Below, in pieces: positions 43,881-52,589 of a stretch of DNA of 64,000 nt; within the stretch, counting starts at the first letter, position 1; each line of letters opens with the position of its first letter. The position numbers were made by a program, and so were the translations under genes. This stretch comes from Vibrio sinaloensis DSM 21326 (GTDB lineage Bacteria > Pseudomonadota > Gammaproteobacteria > Enterobacterales > Vibrionaceae): positions 16,116 through 80,115 of the forward strand of contig NZ_AEVT01000100.1 in the NCBI RefSeq assembly GCF_000189275.1, written 5' to 3'. The notes beneath the pieces were generated by a model. The model did no database searches. It was not told where the DNA came from and saw only the letters and a program-made list of their open reading frames with translations.

Positions 43881-44747
43881 ATGGCAAAAACAGTCGGTAT
43901 CTCAGAAGAAGAACTATATGCTCCAGTAAACTGGAATGACTGCAGCGGTGAATATGAAGATATTCAATACCATAAATCAGAAGATGGCATCGCTAAGATC
44001 ACTATCGCTCGTCCACAAGTTCGTAATGCATTTCGCCCTCAAACGGTAAAAGAGATGATCAATGCACTCGCTGATGCGCGTTACGATGAAGGTGTGGGCG
44101 TGATTATCTTGACTGGCCTTGGCGAAAAAGCGTTTTGTTCCGGCGGTGACCAAAAAATTCGTGGTGACTATGGCGGCTACCAAGATGACTCAGGCACGCA
44201 TCATTTAAATGTACTGGATTTCCAACGTCAGATCCGTACCTGTCCGAAGCCGGTTATCGCATCAGTAGCGGGCTGGGCTGTTGGCGGTGGTCATGTATTG
44301 CACATGATGTGTGACTTAACCATCGCTGCAGAAAACGCTCAGTTTGGTCAAACAGGCCCGAAAGTGGGTTCGTTTGATGGGGGCTGGGGTGCATCATACA
44401 TGGCACGCATTGTTGGCCAGAAGAAGGCTCGCGAAATCTGGTTCCTATGTCGTTTCTACGACGCACAAGAAGCACTTGATATGGGCTTAGTGAATACGGT
44501 TGTACCGCTAGAAGAGCTTGAAAAAGAAACCGTGCGCTGGTGTCGAGAAACGCTTCAACATAGCCCGATGGCATTGCGCTGTTTGAAAGCAGCTCTAAAC
44601 GCCGACTGTGATGGCCAAGCGGGTCTACAAGAATTAGCGGGTAACGCGACTATGATGTTCTACATGACGGAAGAAGGTCAGGAAGGTCGTAATGCGTTCA
44701 ATGAAAAACGCCGTCCAGACTTCAACAAGTTCCCACGTAACCCTTAA
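43881..44747 (+). CDS. menB: 1,4-dihydroxy-2-naphthoyl-CoA synthase MenB
   Basis: A 288-residue crotonase-fold enzyme closing the naphthoquinone ring. Signatures are ARPQVRNAFRPQTV, FCSGGDQKIRGDYGGY, AGWAVGGGH, and QTGPKVGSFDGGWGASY; the C-terminal NEKRRPDFNKFPRNP ending is that of MenB. Thirty bases separate it from menH. Codon use is more biased than in the flanking men genes, suggesting higher expression. Confidence 0.96.
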   Translation: MAKTVGISEEELYAPVNWNDCSGEYEDIQYHKSEDGIAKITIARPQVRNAFRPQTVKEMINALADARYDEGVGVIILTGLGEKAFCSGGDQKIRGDYGGYQDDSGTHHLNVLDFQRQIRTCPKPVIASVAGWAVGGGHVLHMMCDLTIAAENAQFGQTGPKVGSFDGGWGASYMARIVGQKKAREIWFLCRFYDAQEALDMGLVNTVVPLEELEKETVRWCRETLQHSPMALRCLKAALNADCDGQAGLQELAGNATMMFYMTEEGQEGRNAFNEKRRPDFNKFPRNP

Positions 44748-44874
44748 TTTTTCGTTTATATCGTCGTGCCGGCCTTAACGAATAAGTTGAGGCCAAAGCG
44801 TCGACATCAACGTATAAATGGGTGAAATATCCAATACAAGCTACATTTACATCAATGAATAAAGGGATATTGCT

Positions 44875-45861
44875 ATGAGATCAGCCAAACTGTATCGCTA
44901 CGAATTGCCGATGGACAGTGGGGTGATACTGCGTGACGAACGACTGAAACAGAGAGAGGGCTTTATCATCGAATTGAATCGAGATGGTGAAGTCGGCATG
45001 GGGGAAGTTGCACCATTGCCCGGTTTCAGCATCGAGACGATGGATGAGGTGTACTCACAGCTTGTTGAGCGGCTAGCGTTTTGGCAGCAAACGGGTGAGT
45101 TTGATTTAGAGAACTTGTACCCCTCGGTCGCGTTTGGTTTGTCGATGGCGCAACTTGAGATCGAAAAGCAGCTACCGCAAATTGGCAGTTATCAAGCGGC
45201 ACCGCTTTGCTCGGGTGACCCCGACGAGTTGATCCCAAAACTGGATGCGATGACCGGTGAAAAGGTTGCAAAAATCAAGGTAGGTCTTTACGAACCAATC
45301 CGTGATGGCATGCTGGTGAGCCTGTTTCTCGAGTCGATTCCGGATCTCACCTTACGCTTAGATGCGAATCGAGCTTGGACAGCGGAAAAAGCGCAACAGT
45401 TTGCTAAGAAAATTGCCCCTTCACTGCGCGGTCGTATTGCCTTTATTGAAGAGCCATGCCAGTCACCGGGAGACAGTTTTTCGTTTGCCATTGATACAGG
45501 CATTGCTATCGCGTGGGACGAAACTCTGCAGCACGCGATTCGTAAGGATGACTTTAAGCTGGAAGACCTAAATGGTGCGAAAGCGGTGGTGATTAAACCA
45601 ACTCTGATCGGCTCCATTGCAAGCTGCATTGAGTTAATCGAGTCTGCGAAGTCGCTGGGTATTAAAGCTGTGATTAGCTCAAGCATTGAATCAAGTTTGG
45701 GACTCACTCAATTAGCGAGGTTTGCACACTGGCAACTACCAGATGAAGTGCCGGGTTTGGACACGGTCGGGCTGTTTGCACAGCAGTTAGAAATCCCTTG
45801 GCCGGGGTGTGAGCTGCCAGTCGTCAAATTGGCAGAGCAAAGTCTGATTTGGCAATCCTAA
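44875..45861 (+). CDS. menC: o-Succinylbenzoate synthase MenC
   Basis: A 328-residue enolase-superfamily dehydratase that produces o-succinylbenzoate from SHCHC. The catalytic KIKVG lysine, metal ligands in LRLDANRAW, EEPC and WDETL, and a second conserved Lys in VVIKPT are visible. A 127-base gap separates it from menB, so it may also have its own promoter. The stop overlaps the menE ATG by one base (TAATG). Confidence 0.94.
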   Translation: MRSAKLYRYELPMDSGVILRDERLKQREGFIIELNRDGEVGMGEVAPLPGFSIETMDEVYSQLVERLAFWQQTGEFDLENLYPSVAFGLSMAQLEIEKQLPQIGSYQAAPLCSGDPDELIPKLDAMTGEKVAKIKVGLYEPIRDGMLVSLFLESIPDLTLRLDANRAWTAEKAQQFAKKIAPSLRGRIAFIEEPCQSPGDSFSFAIDTGIAIAWDETLQHAIRKDDFKLEDLNGAKAVVIKPTLIGSIASCIELIESAKSLGIKAVISSSIESSLGLTQLARFAHWQLPDEVPGLDTVGLFAQQLEIPWPGCELPVVKLAEQSLIWQS

Positions 45862-47222
45862 TGCAACAGCAAGTATCACCACTTAAACAATGGGCTCAGT
45901 CGAGCCCATCTTTGTTAGCGTTAGTGACGCCAACCAGAAATTACACTTGGGCTGAACTAGAAACGCTGGTTTCAGAAACGGCTGCAGGGCTTGCCGAACA
46001 GGGCGTAACCCCTGGTGAAGTTGTCACTTGTGTTGGCAAGAACAGTGTTGAATCTGTATTTCTGTTACTCGCTTGCCTTGAATTAGGGGCAATCTGTGCA
46101 TTGACTATGCCTCAAGAAGCCAGTGAACTTGAGGTCAAACTCGACACGCTTTATCTCTTGAAGCAGGGAAGGAAAGTTTGGTTCGCAGACCCGAATCAAC
46201 CAACCAGCTCGATTAAGATTCATCAATGCCGAGCGTCGAATCTAAGCTGGGCATACGATCCAGATTCTATTGCGACGATCGTTTTTACCTCTGGATCGAC
46301 GGGGGTGCCAAAAGCCGTAGCGCATACCAGTCGACAACATCTCGCTTCAGCGAGCGGTCTACTACAGCGATTTGGTTTCTCTCAGGGCGATACATGGCTG
46401 CTCAGTCTTCCCTTATACCATGTGTCAGGTTTAGCCATTGTCTACCGCTGGCTCCAGCGTGGCGCGACACTGAAAGTGGGCAGTGGAGATCTACACAAGG
46501 ACATCCAAGGTGTTACACATGCCTCTTTAGTCGCAACGCAGCTAAAACGTCTGCTAGACAGCGAGGTTGAGTTAACGCTTTCAAGGGTGCTGCTTGGTGG
46601 GAGCCATATACCACAAAGTTTGAGTGCACAGGCGGCAGCCCGAGGCATCGATACTTGGCTTGGCTATGGTATGACAGAAGCCGCCTCTACGGTGACGGCT
46701 AAAGCCATCGATGGAAACTACAGCGCTGGCTTCGTGCTACCTAAACGCGAGGTAAAGCTGCAAGGAACGCGTATTTTGATTGGCGGCGAAACCTTGGCTT
46801 CAGGGTACTACTACCAAGGAAAATTAACCCCTATTATGGTTGATGGCTGGTTTGATAGTAAGGATTTGGGCGAGTGGCGAGGAAGTGAGTTAAATATCAT
46901 TGGCCGAGCCGATAATCAGTTTATTTCTGGTGGTGAGAATATCCATTGTGAAGAGATTGAGTTGGTGCTCAATCAACTAGACACTGTGCGGCAAGCCATT
47001 GTTATTCCAATTGAAGACAGCGAGTATGGCCATCGACCAGTTGCCGTGATTGAGTGCGATACTATGCCTAGCGCTTCTCAGATTGAGTCATTGTTAAAAT
47101 CTCAGCTTAGCAAATTCAAATGGCCAACGGCTTATCATAAGATGCCGAATGAGCTGCTAAAGAGTGGGATAAAAGTATCGCGTAATCAAGTCAAACAGTG
47201 GCTCACTCGCCAACTTAGTTAA
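45861..47222 (+). CDS. menE: o-Succinylbenzoate-CoA ligase MenE
   Basis: A 453-residue acyl-CoA synthetase of the AMP-forming superfamily. The nucleotide motif TSGSTGVPKAVAHT, the GYGMTEAAS motif and the later GRADNQFISGGENI hinge are all present, and a Lys lies near the C-terminus (SGIKVSRNQ). The ATG at 45861 overlaps the menC stop; an upstream in-frame TTG adds four residues only. It is the last gene of the men run; menA and ubiE/menG are not in the window. Confidence 0.94.
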   Translation: MQQQVSPLKQWAQSSPSLLALVTPTRNYTWAELETLVSETAAGLAEQGVTPGEVVTCVGKNSVESVFLLLACLELGAICALTMPQEASELEVKLDTLYLLKQGRKVWFADPNQPTSSIKIHQCRASNLSWAYDPDSIATIVFTSGSTGVPKAVAHTSRQHLASASGLLQRFGFSQGDTWLLSLPLYHVSGLAIVYRWLQRGATLKVGSGDLHKDIQGVTHASLVATQLKRLLDSEVELTLSRVLLGGSHIPQSLSAQAAARGIDTWLGYGMTEAASTVTAKAIDGNYSAGFVLPKREVKLQGTRILIGGETLASGYYYQGKLTPIMVDGWFDSKDLGEWRGSELNIIGRADNQFISGGENIHCEEIELVLNQLDTVRQAIVIPIEDSEYGHRPVAVIECDTMPSASQIESLLKSQLSKFKWPTAYHKMPNELLKSGIKVSRNQVKQWLTRQLS

Positions 47223-47315
47223 TTTAGCAATTTCATAGTCCAAATCTGAATTTATCTTTCTTATAACTCTAACTCATAATGTTTGAGGCTTATTTAAGGA
47301 AAGAGTATAAGAAAG

Positions 47316-47489
47316 ATGAAAGCAGTACTGGTTATCGCGGTCATCCTGCAAATAATTATGGCGGTGCAAAGTGAAGGACTGATTCGTGCATTAGCTGAGC
47401 TATCCGCTTTCTTGTTATTGGTCGCGATTGTGTTTAGCTACCAACAACAGAAGAAACAGCCTGTGAAGTTTGAGCCTGATGAGCCTTAA
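47316..47489 (+). CDS. Membrane microprotein of 57 residues, function unknown
   Basis: A short reading frame starting MKAVLVIAVILQIIMAVQSE, with two hydrophobic segments (about 2-17 and 29-44) separated by a short polar turn, and a charged C-terminal tail rich in Gln, Lys and Glu (QQQKKQPVKFEPDEP). TAAGGAAAG stands upstream of the ATG. Its stop overlaps the end of the convergent yeiH gene by four bases. No family was recognised. The hydrophobic pattern and codon use suggest a real gene. Confidence 0.6.
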   Translation: MKAVLVIAVILQIIMAVQSEGLIRALAELSAFLLLVAIVFSYQQQKKQPVKFEPDEP

Positions 47490-48409
47490 AACAACGTTAA
47501 CCAAGCCAGTGATGCGCTTGAAATCATAAGCCAGAGTGATACGCCAAACAGTAAAGGTTTTGCTCCTGCCGCCTTAAGCTTCTCTACAGATATCCCGCAG
47601 CCAATTAAGAACAAACAAACGACTAACGCTTTTTTCGCTATCGCAAAGATGGCTTGATAGATCTCATCAAACTGAGGCAAGAGATCGCTGCATGCGATCG
47701 CTAAGCAATAGAAGAGAATAAAGTAGGGTATGGTGATTTTCTTCGAATCGTTTCTAAACAAAAAGGCGCTGAATAGCGCGATGGGAATGATCCAGAGGGC
47801 ACGTGCCAGCTTTAGTGTCGTCGCGGTTGTAAGTGCTTCCTCACCGTAAGCGGAAGCAGCACCAACAACCGATGACGTATCATGAATGGCAATTGCCGCC
47901 CATGTGCCGAAGGTAACTTGGTCGAGTGCGAGCGCGTGACCAATGACAGGGAAGGCAAATAGGGCGACGGAATTGAGAACAAAGACGGTAGCGAGCGCTA
48001 AACCAATCTGATCATCTTTCGCCTTAATGGCTGGTGCAACCGCAGCGATTGCGCTGCCGCCACATATCGCAGTGCCAGACGCAATTAAGTAACCTGTTTC
48101 TTTGTTCAGACCTATCCATTTCGCAATCCACCAACCCATCAATAATGTACCGATAATCGTGGCGACGATTAAACCGATGCCATCTGACGTTACAGCAATC
48201 GCTTGTTCAAACTGAATACCAAAACCGAGACCGACGATAGAATAGGCAAGAAGCTTTTTAGTCACTTTGGCTGTGTTGACGTTGTTGGGCACTAATCCTA
48301 GAGAAGCGAGGAGAAAGCCAATAACTAGAGCACTTGGCGAGGTGACAAACGGCGTTAAACATACAGCCAAGGCTAGCCAGAAAGGTAACTGCTTTTTCAC
48401 TATGGTCAT
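47486..48409 (-). CDS. yeiH: YeiH-family putative anion exporter
   Basis: A 307-residue membrane protein of the YeiH (UPF0324, Cons_hypoth698) family with about nine to ten helices. The conserved GTAICGGSAIAAVAPAIKAKD motif and IHDTSSVVGAASAYGEEA segment are seen. The family is often called a putative sulfate exporter, but the substrate is not established. A usual LysR neighbour (yeiE) is not next to it here. A perfect hairpin at 48484-48508 separates it from the upstream gene on the same strand. Confidence 0.9.
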   Translation of the reverse strand: MTIVKKQLPFWLALAVCLTPFVTSPSALVIGFLLASLGLVPNNVNTAKVTKKLLAYSIVGLGFGIQFEQAIAVTSDGIGLIVATIIGTLLMGWWIAKWIGLNKETGYLIASGTAICGGSAIAAVAPAIKAKDDQIGLALATVFVLNSVALFAFPVIGHALALDQVTFGTWAAIAIHDTSSVVGAASAYGEEALTTATTLKLARALWIIPIALFSAFLFRNDSKKITIPYFILFYCLAIACSDLLPQFDEIYQAIFAIAKKALVVCLFLIGCGISVEKLKAAGAKPLLFGVSLWLMISSASLAWLTLF

Positions 48410-48483
48410 ACAAGGATAGGCTTAAAAAGGAGAGTCGAATTTTACCGAATTCAAGTCAACAAAGAGATATGAATCTATTGAAC

Positions 48484-48508
48484 AGGCGTTCAGTTTTTCT
48501 GAACGCCT
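48484..48508 (-). terminator. Perfect hairpin after the transporter-acyltransferase gene
   Basis: AGGCGTTCAG (48484-48493) is exactly complementary to CTGAACGCCT (48499-48508) around TTTTT. A clear T-run is missing beyond it, so the terminator call is moderate. Confidence 0.5.
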
Positions 48509-48513
48509 AACCA

Positions 48514-50385
48514 TTATTTCCAGTCGCCTCGTAATTGTGCAACTTTTTCCTGCATCATAGCGGTTGAAGCGTTAGCCGGCTCGACGGGCTGCCCCGCTTC
48601 AATTTCCAGTTTGGACCAGAATCGTGTTGGAAACCCTTGGCATGCCCGGCCTTTGTAGCGACTAAAGTAGCTTCCCCATAAACCTTTAAGTGCCATAGGG
48701 ATAACCGGCACTGGGCTGCGTTTTATGATCAGATCCATACCGCGCATAAAGTCGTTCATTTCACCATCGGAAGTTAAACGACCTTCCGGGAAAATGCAGA
48801 CGATATGCCCTTCAGCAAGTGCTTGTTCAACCTCGTTAAATGCGCGACGGATCGAACTTCGATTGGTTGCGGATATAGGAATAACCCCAGCTCGATTTAG
48901 AAAGCGTCGTAGCGGCGGTAAGCTGGCATACTCTTCTTCCATGACAAAGCGAATAAGGCGAGGGCAGACGGCGCTTAACAGCAATGCGTCCATATAACTG
49001 ACGTGGTTACAAACGATCAGTGCCCCTCCTTGCTCAGGCAGGTTGTTGAGGTTTTTGTGCGAGACTCGATACATGGTATGAGTCAGTATCCAAACCAAGA
49101 ATCGAACGACGAAAATAGGAACCTGCATAAACAAGAACCCGGCTACGAGCAAGTTCATCACAGCAAGTAGGGTAAACAGCTGCGGAATCGACATTTCAAT
49201 AACGGATAAGCAGACGATTCCCAATACCGCACTGCCAACCATAAATAATGAGTTATAAATGTTGAGCGCGGCTATCACTTGTGCACGTTGATTGACTTTC
49301 GCACGCTGCTGCATCAGTGCGTATAGAGGAACGATGAAAATCCCTCCAGATGCGCCAAGTAGCAAGAGATAAGCAAATACAGGCCATAGCGCGGGGTGCG
49401 ATACAAATTGGTTGAACGAATCGAACTCAGGTAGCGTTTCAGGGACGGCACTGGCCATTAGCCAGCCAAAGATAGTGATGCCGAGGCTGCCGATAGGGAC
49501 GATACCCACTTCAATTCTATGGTTGGATAACTTATCACATGCCAGAGAGCCGACCGCGATACCGATAGAGAACAACGCAAGTAAGAAGGAAACCGCACTC
49601 TCGCTGCCATTCAAATAGTTTTTGGTAAAGTTAGGGAATTGGGTTAAATAGGCAGCGCCAAGAAACCAAAACCAACTGATAGCCATCAGCGCCAAGAAAA
49701 TGGTTCGATCTGCTTTTGCAATTGCGATCGTTTGCTTCGTTTGCTTTATGGGTTGCCAGCGAAAGGTTAACTCAGGAGCACTGGCTGGTGCTTCTGGAAT
49801 ATGGCGACTTGAAAGGTAGCCAAATAACGCGAACACCACCACAGAGCCAGCCGCGATGTACTTAGCGTTTTCAGCTGAAGCTATCATTCCTGCCCCTAAT
49901 GTTCCCAGCAGGATCGCGAGAAATGTTCCGGTTTCAACTAAGGCATTACCCGGAACCAGCTCATTGGGTTTGAGCTGCTGAGGAAGCAGAGCGTACTTAA
50001 CTGGACCAAAGAATGCTGACTGCGTGCCCATCAAGAACAGTAGTATCAAAAGAATCACATAGCTTTCTGTGATAAAGCCTATCGCACCCAAGCACATGAT
50101 ACCGATCTCGGCCAGTTTAACTTTGCGTATAAACCATGACTTTTCATACTTATCGGCTAACACACCTGCAGAGGCGGAAAACAAAAAGAAGGGCAGAATG
50201 AATAGGCCAGCCGCTAAGTTGATGAATAGGTTGCTTGAGATAGGTAATGCCCCAGCCCCGGCAAAAGCGACAAACAACAGCAAGACATTCTTAAAGATAT
50301 TGTCGTTAAACGCACCGAAAAATTGGGTTATGAAATAGGGCAGAAAACGTCTCTGCCCCAGTAAGGAAGATTGATGGTGTGACAT
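48514..50385 (-). CDS. Fused lysophospholipid transporter (LplT-like) and PlsC-type acyltransferase
   Basis: A 623-residue two-domain protein. Residues about 1-415 are an MFS transporter resembling LplT (RRFLPYFITQFFGAFNDNIFKN at the start), with about 11-12 helices. Residues about 430-620 form a PlsC acyltransferase domain with the HX4D motif in CNHVSYMDALL and the FPEGRLTSDGEM motif. In E. coli LplT and Aas are separate, and Aas also carries an acyl-ACP synthetase domain, which is missing here. The likely role is uptake and reacylation of lysophospholipid at the inner membrane. It is co-transcribed with a TetR gene 27 bases upstream. Confidence 0.87.
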   Translation of the reverse strand: MSHHQSSLLGQRRFLPYFITQFFGAFNDNIFKNVLLLFVAFAGAGALPISSNLFINLAAGLFILPFFLFSASAGVLADKYEKSWFIRKVKLAEIGIMCLGAIGFITESYVILLILLFLMGTQSAFFGPVKYALLPQQLKPNELVPGNALVETGTFLAILLGTLGAGMIASAENAKYIAAGSVVVFALFGYLSSRHIPEAPASAPELTFRWQPIKQTKQTIAIAKADRTIFLALMAISWFWFLGAAYLTQFPNFTKNYLNGSESAVSFLLALFSIGIAVGSLACDKLSNHRIEVGIVPIGSLGITIFGWLMASAVPETLPEFDSFNQFVSHPALWPVFAYLLLLGASGGIFIVPLYALMQQRAKVNQRAQVIAALNIYNSLFMVGSAVLGIVCLSVIEMSIPQLFTLLAVMNLLVAGFLFMQVPIFVVRFLVWILTHTMYRVSHKNLNNLPEQGGALIVCNHVSYMDALLLSAVCPRLIRFVMEEEYASLPPLRRFLNRAGVIPISATNRSSIRRAFNEVEQALAEGHIVCIFPEGRLTSDGEMNDFMRGMDLIIKRSPVPVIPMALKGLWGSYFSRYKGRACQGFPTRFWSKLEIEAGQPVEPANASTAMMQEKVAQLRGDWK

Positions 50386-50412
50386 GGTTATCCTGTTTCC
50401 TTAAGGATGGGA

Positions 50413-51003
50413 TTACCAATTTATCAGGTAATTCGTGAGTAAATTGTCGATTAACTCTTTCCCATCGATTGGATCGGCGGCAAAAAACTTATCATCTACA
50501 CTGAGCAAGGTAATGCCGTGAACGCCTGACCATAAAACGCGGCTGGCCTTAAGCACTTCGTCTTCATTACGTTCGGGTCCAAGCACTCGCAACAGTTGTT
50601 CGAGCATGCCAGTCATGTTGTCGATACGCTGAGCTTGCCATTCAGGCAACGTTTCGCCATTCATATTGTGCTCAAAAATCAGCTGCCAACGGTGCGGATG
50701 CTTTTGAGCAAAGTCATGGTAACAGTGGGCGAGCTGATAAAGCGCAGTCTTATAATCATCGCTGCTAGCGACCACTTCAGTGGCTTCTTGGGCCAACTCG
50801 TCTAACGTTTGTGCCACCACATGCAATAACAGTAAATTATAGTTGCCAAATACATTGACCAAAGTACTTGGTACATAGCCGATCATATTGGCAATTTTAC
50901 GCAAGCTTAGTTCGTGATAAGAGTTTTCGTCGAGAAAATCTTTCACAGTATTGAGAGTGAGAGCGATAAGTTGCTCACGAGTATGATCGTTACGTCTTGC
51001 CAT
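50413..51003 (-). CDS. TetR-family transcriptional regulator
   Basis: A 196-residue TetR regulator. The DNA-binding domain is at about 1-60 (LSLRKIANMIGYVPSTLVNVFGNY) and the ligand-binding region follows. ATG at 51003 is used; a TTG at 51033 would add ten residues. It is the first gene of a probable operon with the fused LplT-PlsC gene. A 13-base perfect palindrome 17 bases upstream of the ATG is a good candidate for autoregulation. A ligand such as a lipid or acyl-CoA is only a guess from the neighbour. Confidence 0.86.
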   Translation of the reverse strand: MARRNDHTREQLIALTLNTVKDFLDENSYHELSLRKIANMIGYVPSTLVNVFGNYNLLLLHVVAQTLDELAQEATEVVASSDDYKTALYQLAHCYHDFAQKHPHRWQLIFEHNMNGETLPEWQAQRIDNMTGMLEQLLRVLGPERNEDEVLKASRVLWSGVHGITLLSVDDKFFAADPIDGKELIDNLLTNYLINW

Positions 51004-51019
51004 GGTGCTGTTTTTAAAA

Positions 51020-51032
51020 TGAACATTGTTCA
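51020..51032. promoter_or_regulatory. Operator candidate of the TetR gene
   Basis: TGAACATTGTTCA is a perfect palindrome with a single central base, in the 160-base region between the TetR gene and the divergent Tim44-like gene. Position and shape fit a TetR operator. Confidence 0.5.
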
Positions 51033-51194
51033 ATATTCTAATGAGCCAGACCCTGTAGCGTCAACTAACAGAGTGTAAATTTGCAATATTCTGATACATG
51101 TGTCTGAGGCTAATTTGTTTGCTTCTTTTGTGACAGTCTTTATTATAACAAGATAACTACAATTTCTTATCTTGAAAGAACCCGAAGGACAAAT

Positions 51195-52073
51195 ATGAAA
51201 CGACTGTTTTCTCTTGTTGCTTTACTGATGGTTTCCGTTGCGATCACGCCGATCGCCGAAGCGAAAAAGTTTGGTGGCGGAAAATCTTTTGGCAAAAGCT
51301 TTAAGACAGCACCTGCGCCAAAACAGCAACAACAAAACACTAACACCATTGGTAAAGATCAAAAGGCTAAAACACAAAGCTCTAGCAAGAAGGGCCTTAT
51401 GGGTGGCTTGCTAGGTGGCTTATTGGCTGGTGGCTTGTTAGCGGCATTCTTTGGAGGCGCGTTTGAAGGTATCCAGTTTATGGATATTTTGATCATCGGT
51501 TTGATCGCGTTCCTTATCTTCAAGCTGATGCGCGGGATGCTGGGGGCCAAGCAGGGCAGTATGAATCAGCACCGCCAGCAGCCGGCGTTTGGTGGTCAAT
51601 CAGCGCCGAAGTTTGAACAACCTAATGTGCATAACTTTGAGCAGCCACAGACTGGTTCACAAGGTGGTTTTGGTTTCGGTGGCCAAACAGATGTACCTCA
51701 TAACTACCCACCAGGCTTTGATCACGCAGCTTTCATTAATGGTTCTCGCGAACATTACCGTATTCTGCAAGGGGCATGGAATCACAATCAATTGGAGACA
51801 ATCGAAGAGTATGTCTCTCCAAGCCTATACGAAGACTTGAAAGCTGAACGTGCCAAACTGGATGGTGAGCAACATACCGATGTCATGTACGTAGATGCTG
51901 AAATTGTTCGTGCAGACTACGATGCAAGCAAAGCACAACTAAGCCTTCAATTTAGCGGTCGCTATCGTGATGCAGTAGAAGGTGTAGAAGAAAACATCGA
52001 AGATATCTGGCATTTGGAACGTGATTTGACGACACCTAATGCACCTTGGTTAATCGTTGGTATTCAAGGCTAA
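51195..52073 (+). CDS. Tim44-like domain protein
   Basis: A 292-residue membrane protein with a signal-like N-terminal segment (about 1-23), a Gly/Lys/Phe-rich stretch (KFGGGKSFGKSF), a Gln-rich linker, two hydrophobic helices with glycine zippers (about 72-118; MGGLLGGLLAGGLLAAFFGG), another Gln/Gly-rich linker, and a C-terminal Tim44-like domain (about 170-292). Bacterial proteins of this type are found widely but lack a proven role. AAGGAC precedes the ATG. A terminator follows closely. Confidence 0.85.
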   Translation: MKRLFSLVALLMVSVAITPIAEAKKFGGGKSFGKSFKTAPAPKQQQQNTNTIGKDQKAKTQSSSKKGLMGGLLGGLLAGGLLAAFFGGAFEGIQFMDILIIGLIAFLIFKLMRGMLGAKQGSMNQHRQQPAFGGQSAPKFEQPNVHNFEQPQTGSQGGFGFGGQTDVPHNYPPGFDHAAFINGSREHYRILQGAWNHNQLETIEEYVSPSLYEDLKAERAKLDGEQHTDVMYVDAEIVRADYDASKAQLSLQFSGRYRDAVEGVEENIEDIWHLERDLTTPNAPWLIVGIQG

Positions 52074-52092
52074 CATTCACCATTGAGTAATA

Positions 52093-52124
52093 AGCGCCCG
52101 AGCTCATAGCTTGGGCGTTTTTGT
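52093..52124 (+). terminator. Terminator after the Tim44-like gene
   Basis: GCGCCCGAGCT and AGCTTGGGCGT pair with one G-T wobble around CAT and are followed by TTTTT. Confidence 0.8.
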
Positions 52125-52191
52125 ATTGTCTCAACGCCATGTTACTTGTTACTATTTTCGACAAAGCAACAATGATAAAAAGGTAAGTAAA

Positions 52192-52509
52192 GTGGCTGAA
52201 TTCAAATATAAAAACCTATCTCAAGAAGAACAAGATAAGCTCGATGCAGCGACCTTTCGTCGACTGCTTGCACATTTAGATGCGAACAAAGATGTACAAA
52301 ACATCGACTTGATGATTCTAGCGGGCTTTTGTCGTAACTGTTTCAGCAAATGGTACAAAGCGGAAGCAGAAAATCAGGGACTTGATTTGGATATCGATGA
52401 CGCACGTGAGCGTGTTTACGGTATGACTTACGATGAGTGGAAACAAAATCACCAACCAAAAGCGACACCAGAACAACTGGCAGCATTTGAAGCTCGCCAG
52501 AAGAAGTAG
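52192..52509 (+). CDS. DUF1244 domain protein
   Basis: A 105-residue soluble protein of the DUF1244 family. The conserved core is FRRLLAHLDANKDVQNIDLM, followed by AGFCRNCFSKWY, whose CxxC pair may bind metal, and the YGMTYDEWK motif. The start chosen is GTG at 52192 (MAEFKYKN), where conservation begins; the upstream in-frame stretch overlaps the preceding terminator. No function is known for the family. Confidence 0.85.
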   Translation: MAEFKYKNLSQEEQDKLDAATFRRLLAHLDANKDVQNIDLMILAGFCRNCFSKWYKAEAENQGLDLDIDDARERVYGMTYDEWKQNHQPKATPEQLAAFEARQKK

Positions 52510-52533
52510 CGCTTGTTAGATTAGCTCAAAGAT

Positions 52534-52576
52534 AATAAAGACACAGCCCGCTTATTGAGCGGGCTGTGTCTTTATT
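52534..52576. terminator. Strong bidirectional terminator
   Basis: A 19-base perfect stem, from AATAAAGACACAGCCCGCT to its exact complement, with a five-base loop and T-rich ends on both strands. It serves the DUF1244 gene and the convergent cysteine synthase-like gene. Confidence 0.93.
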
Positions 52577-52589
52577 TGACGCCTGAGTT

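Noticed and set aside
44748..44874. Short frames between menB and menC
   Set aside because: The longest start-to-stop frame is about 14 codons without a motif; treated as intergenic.
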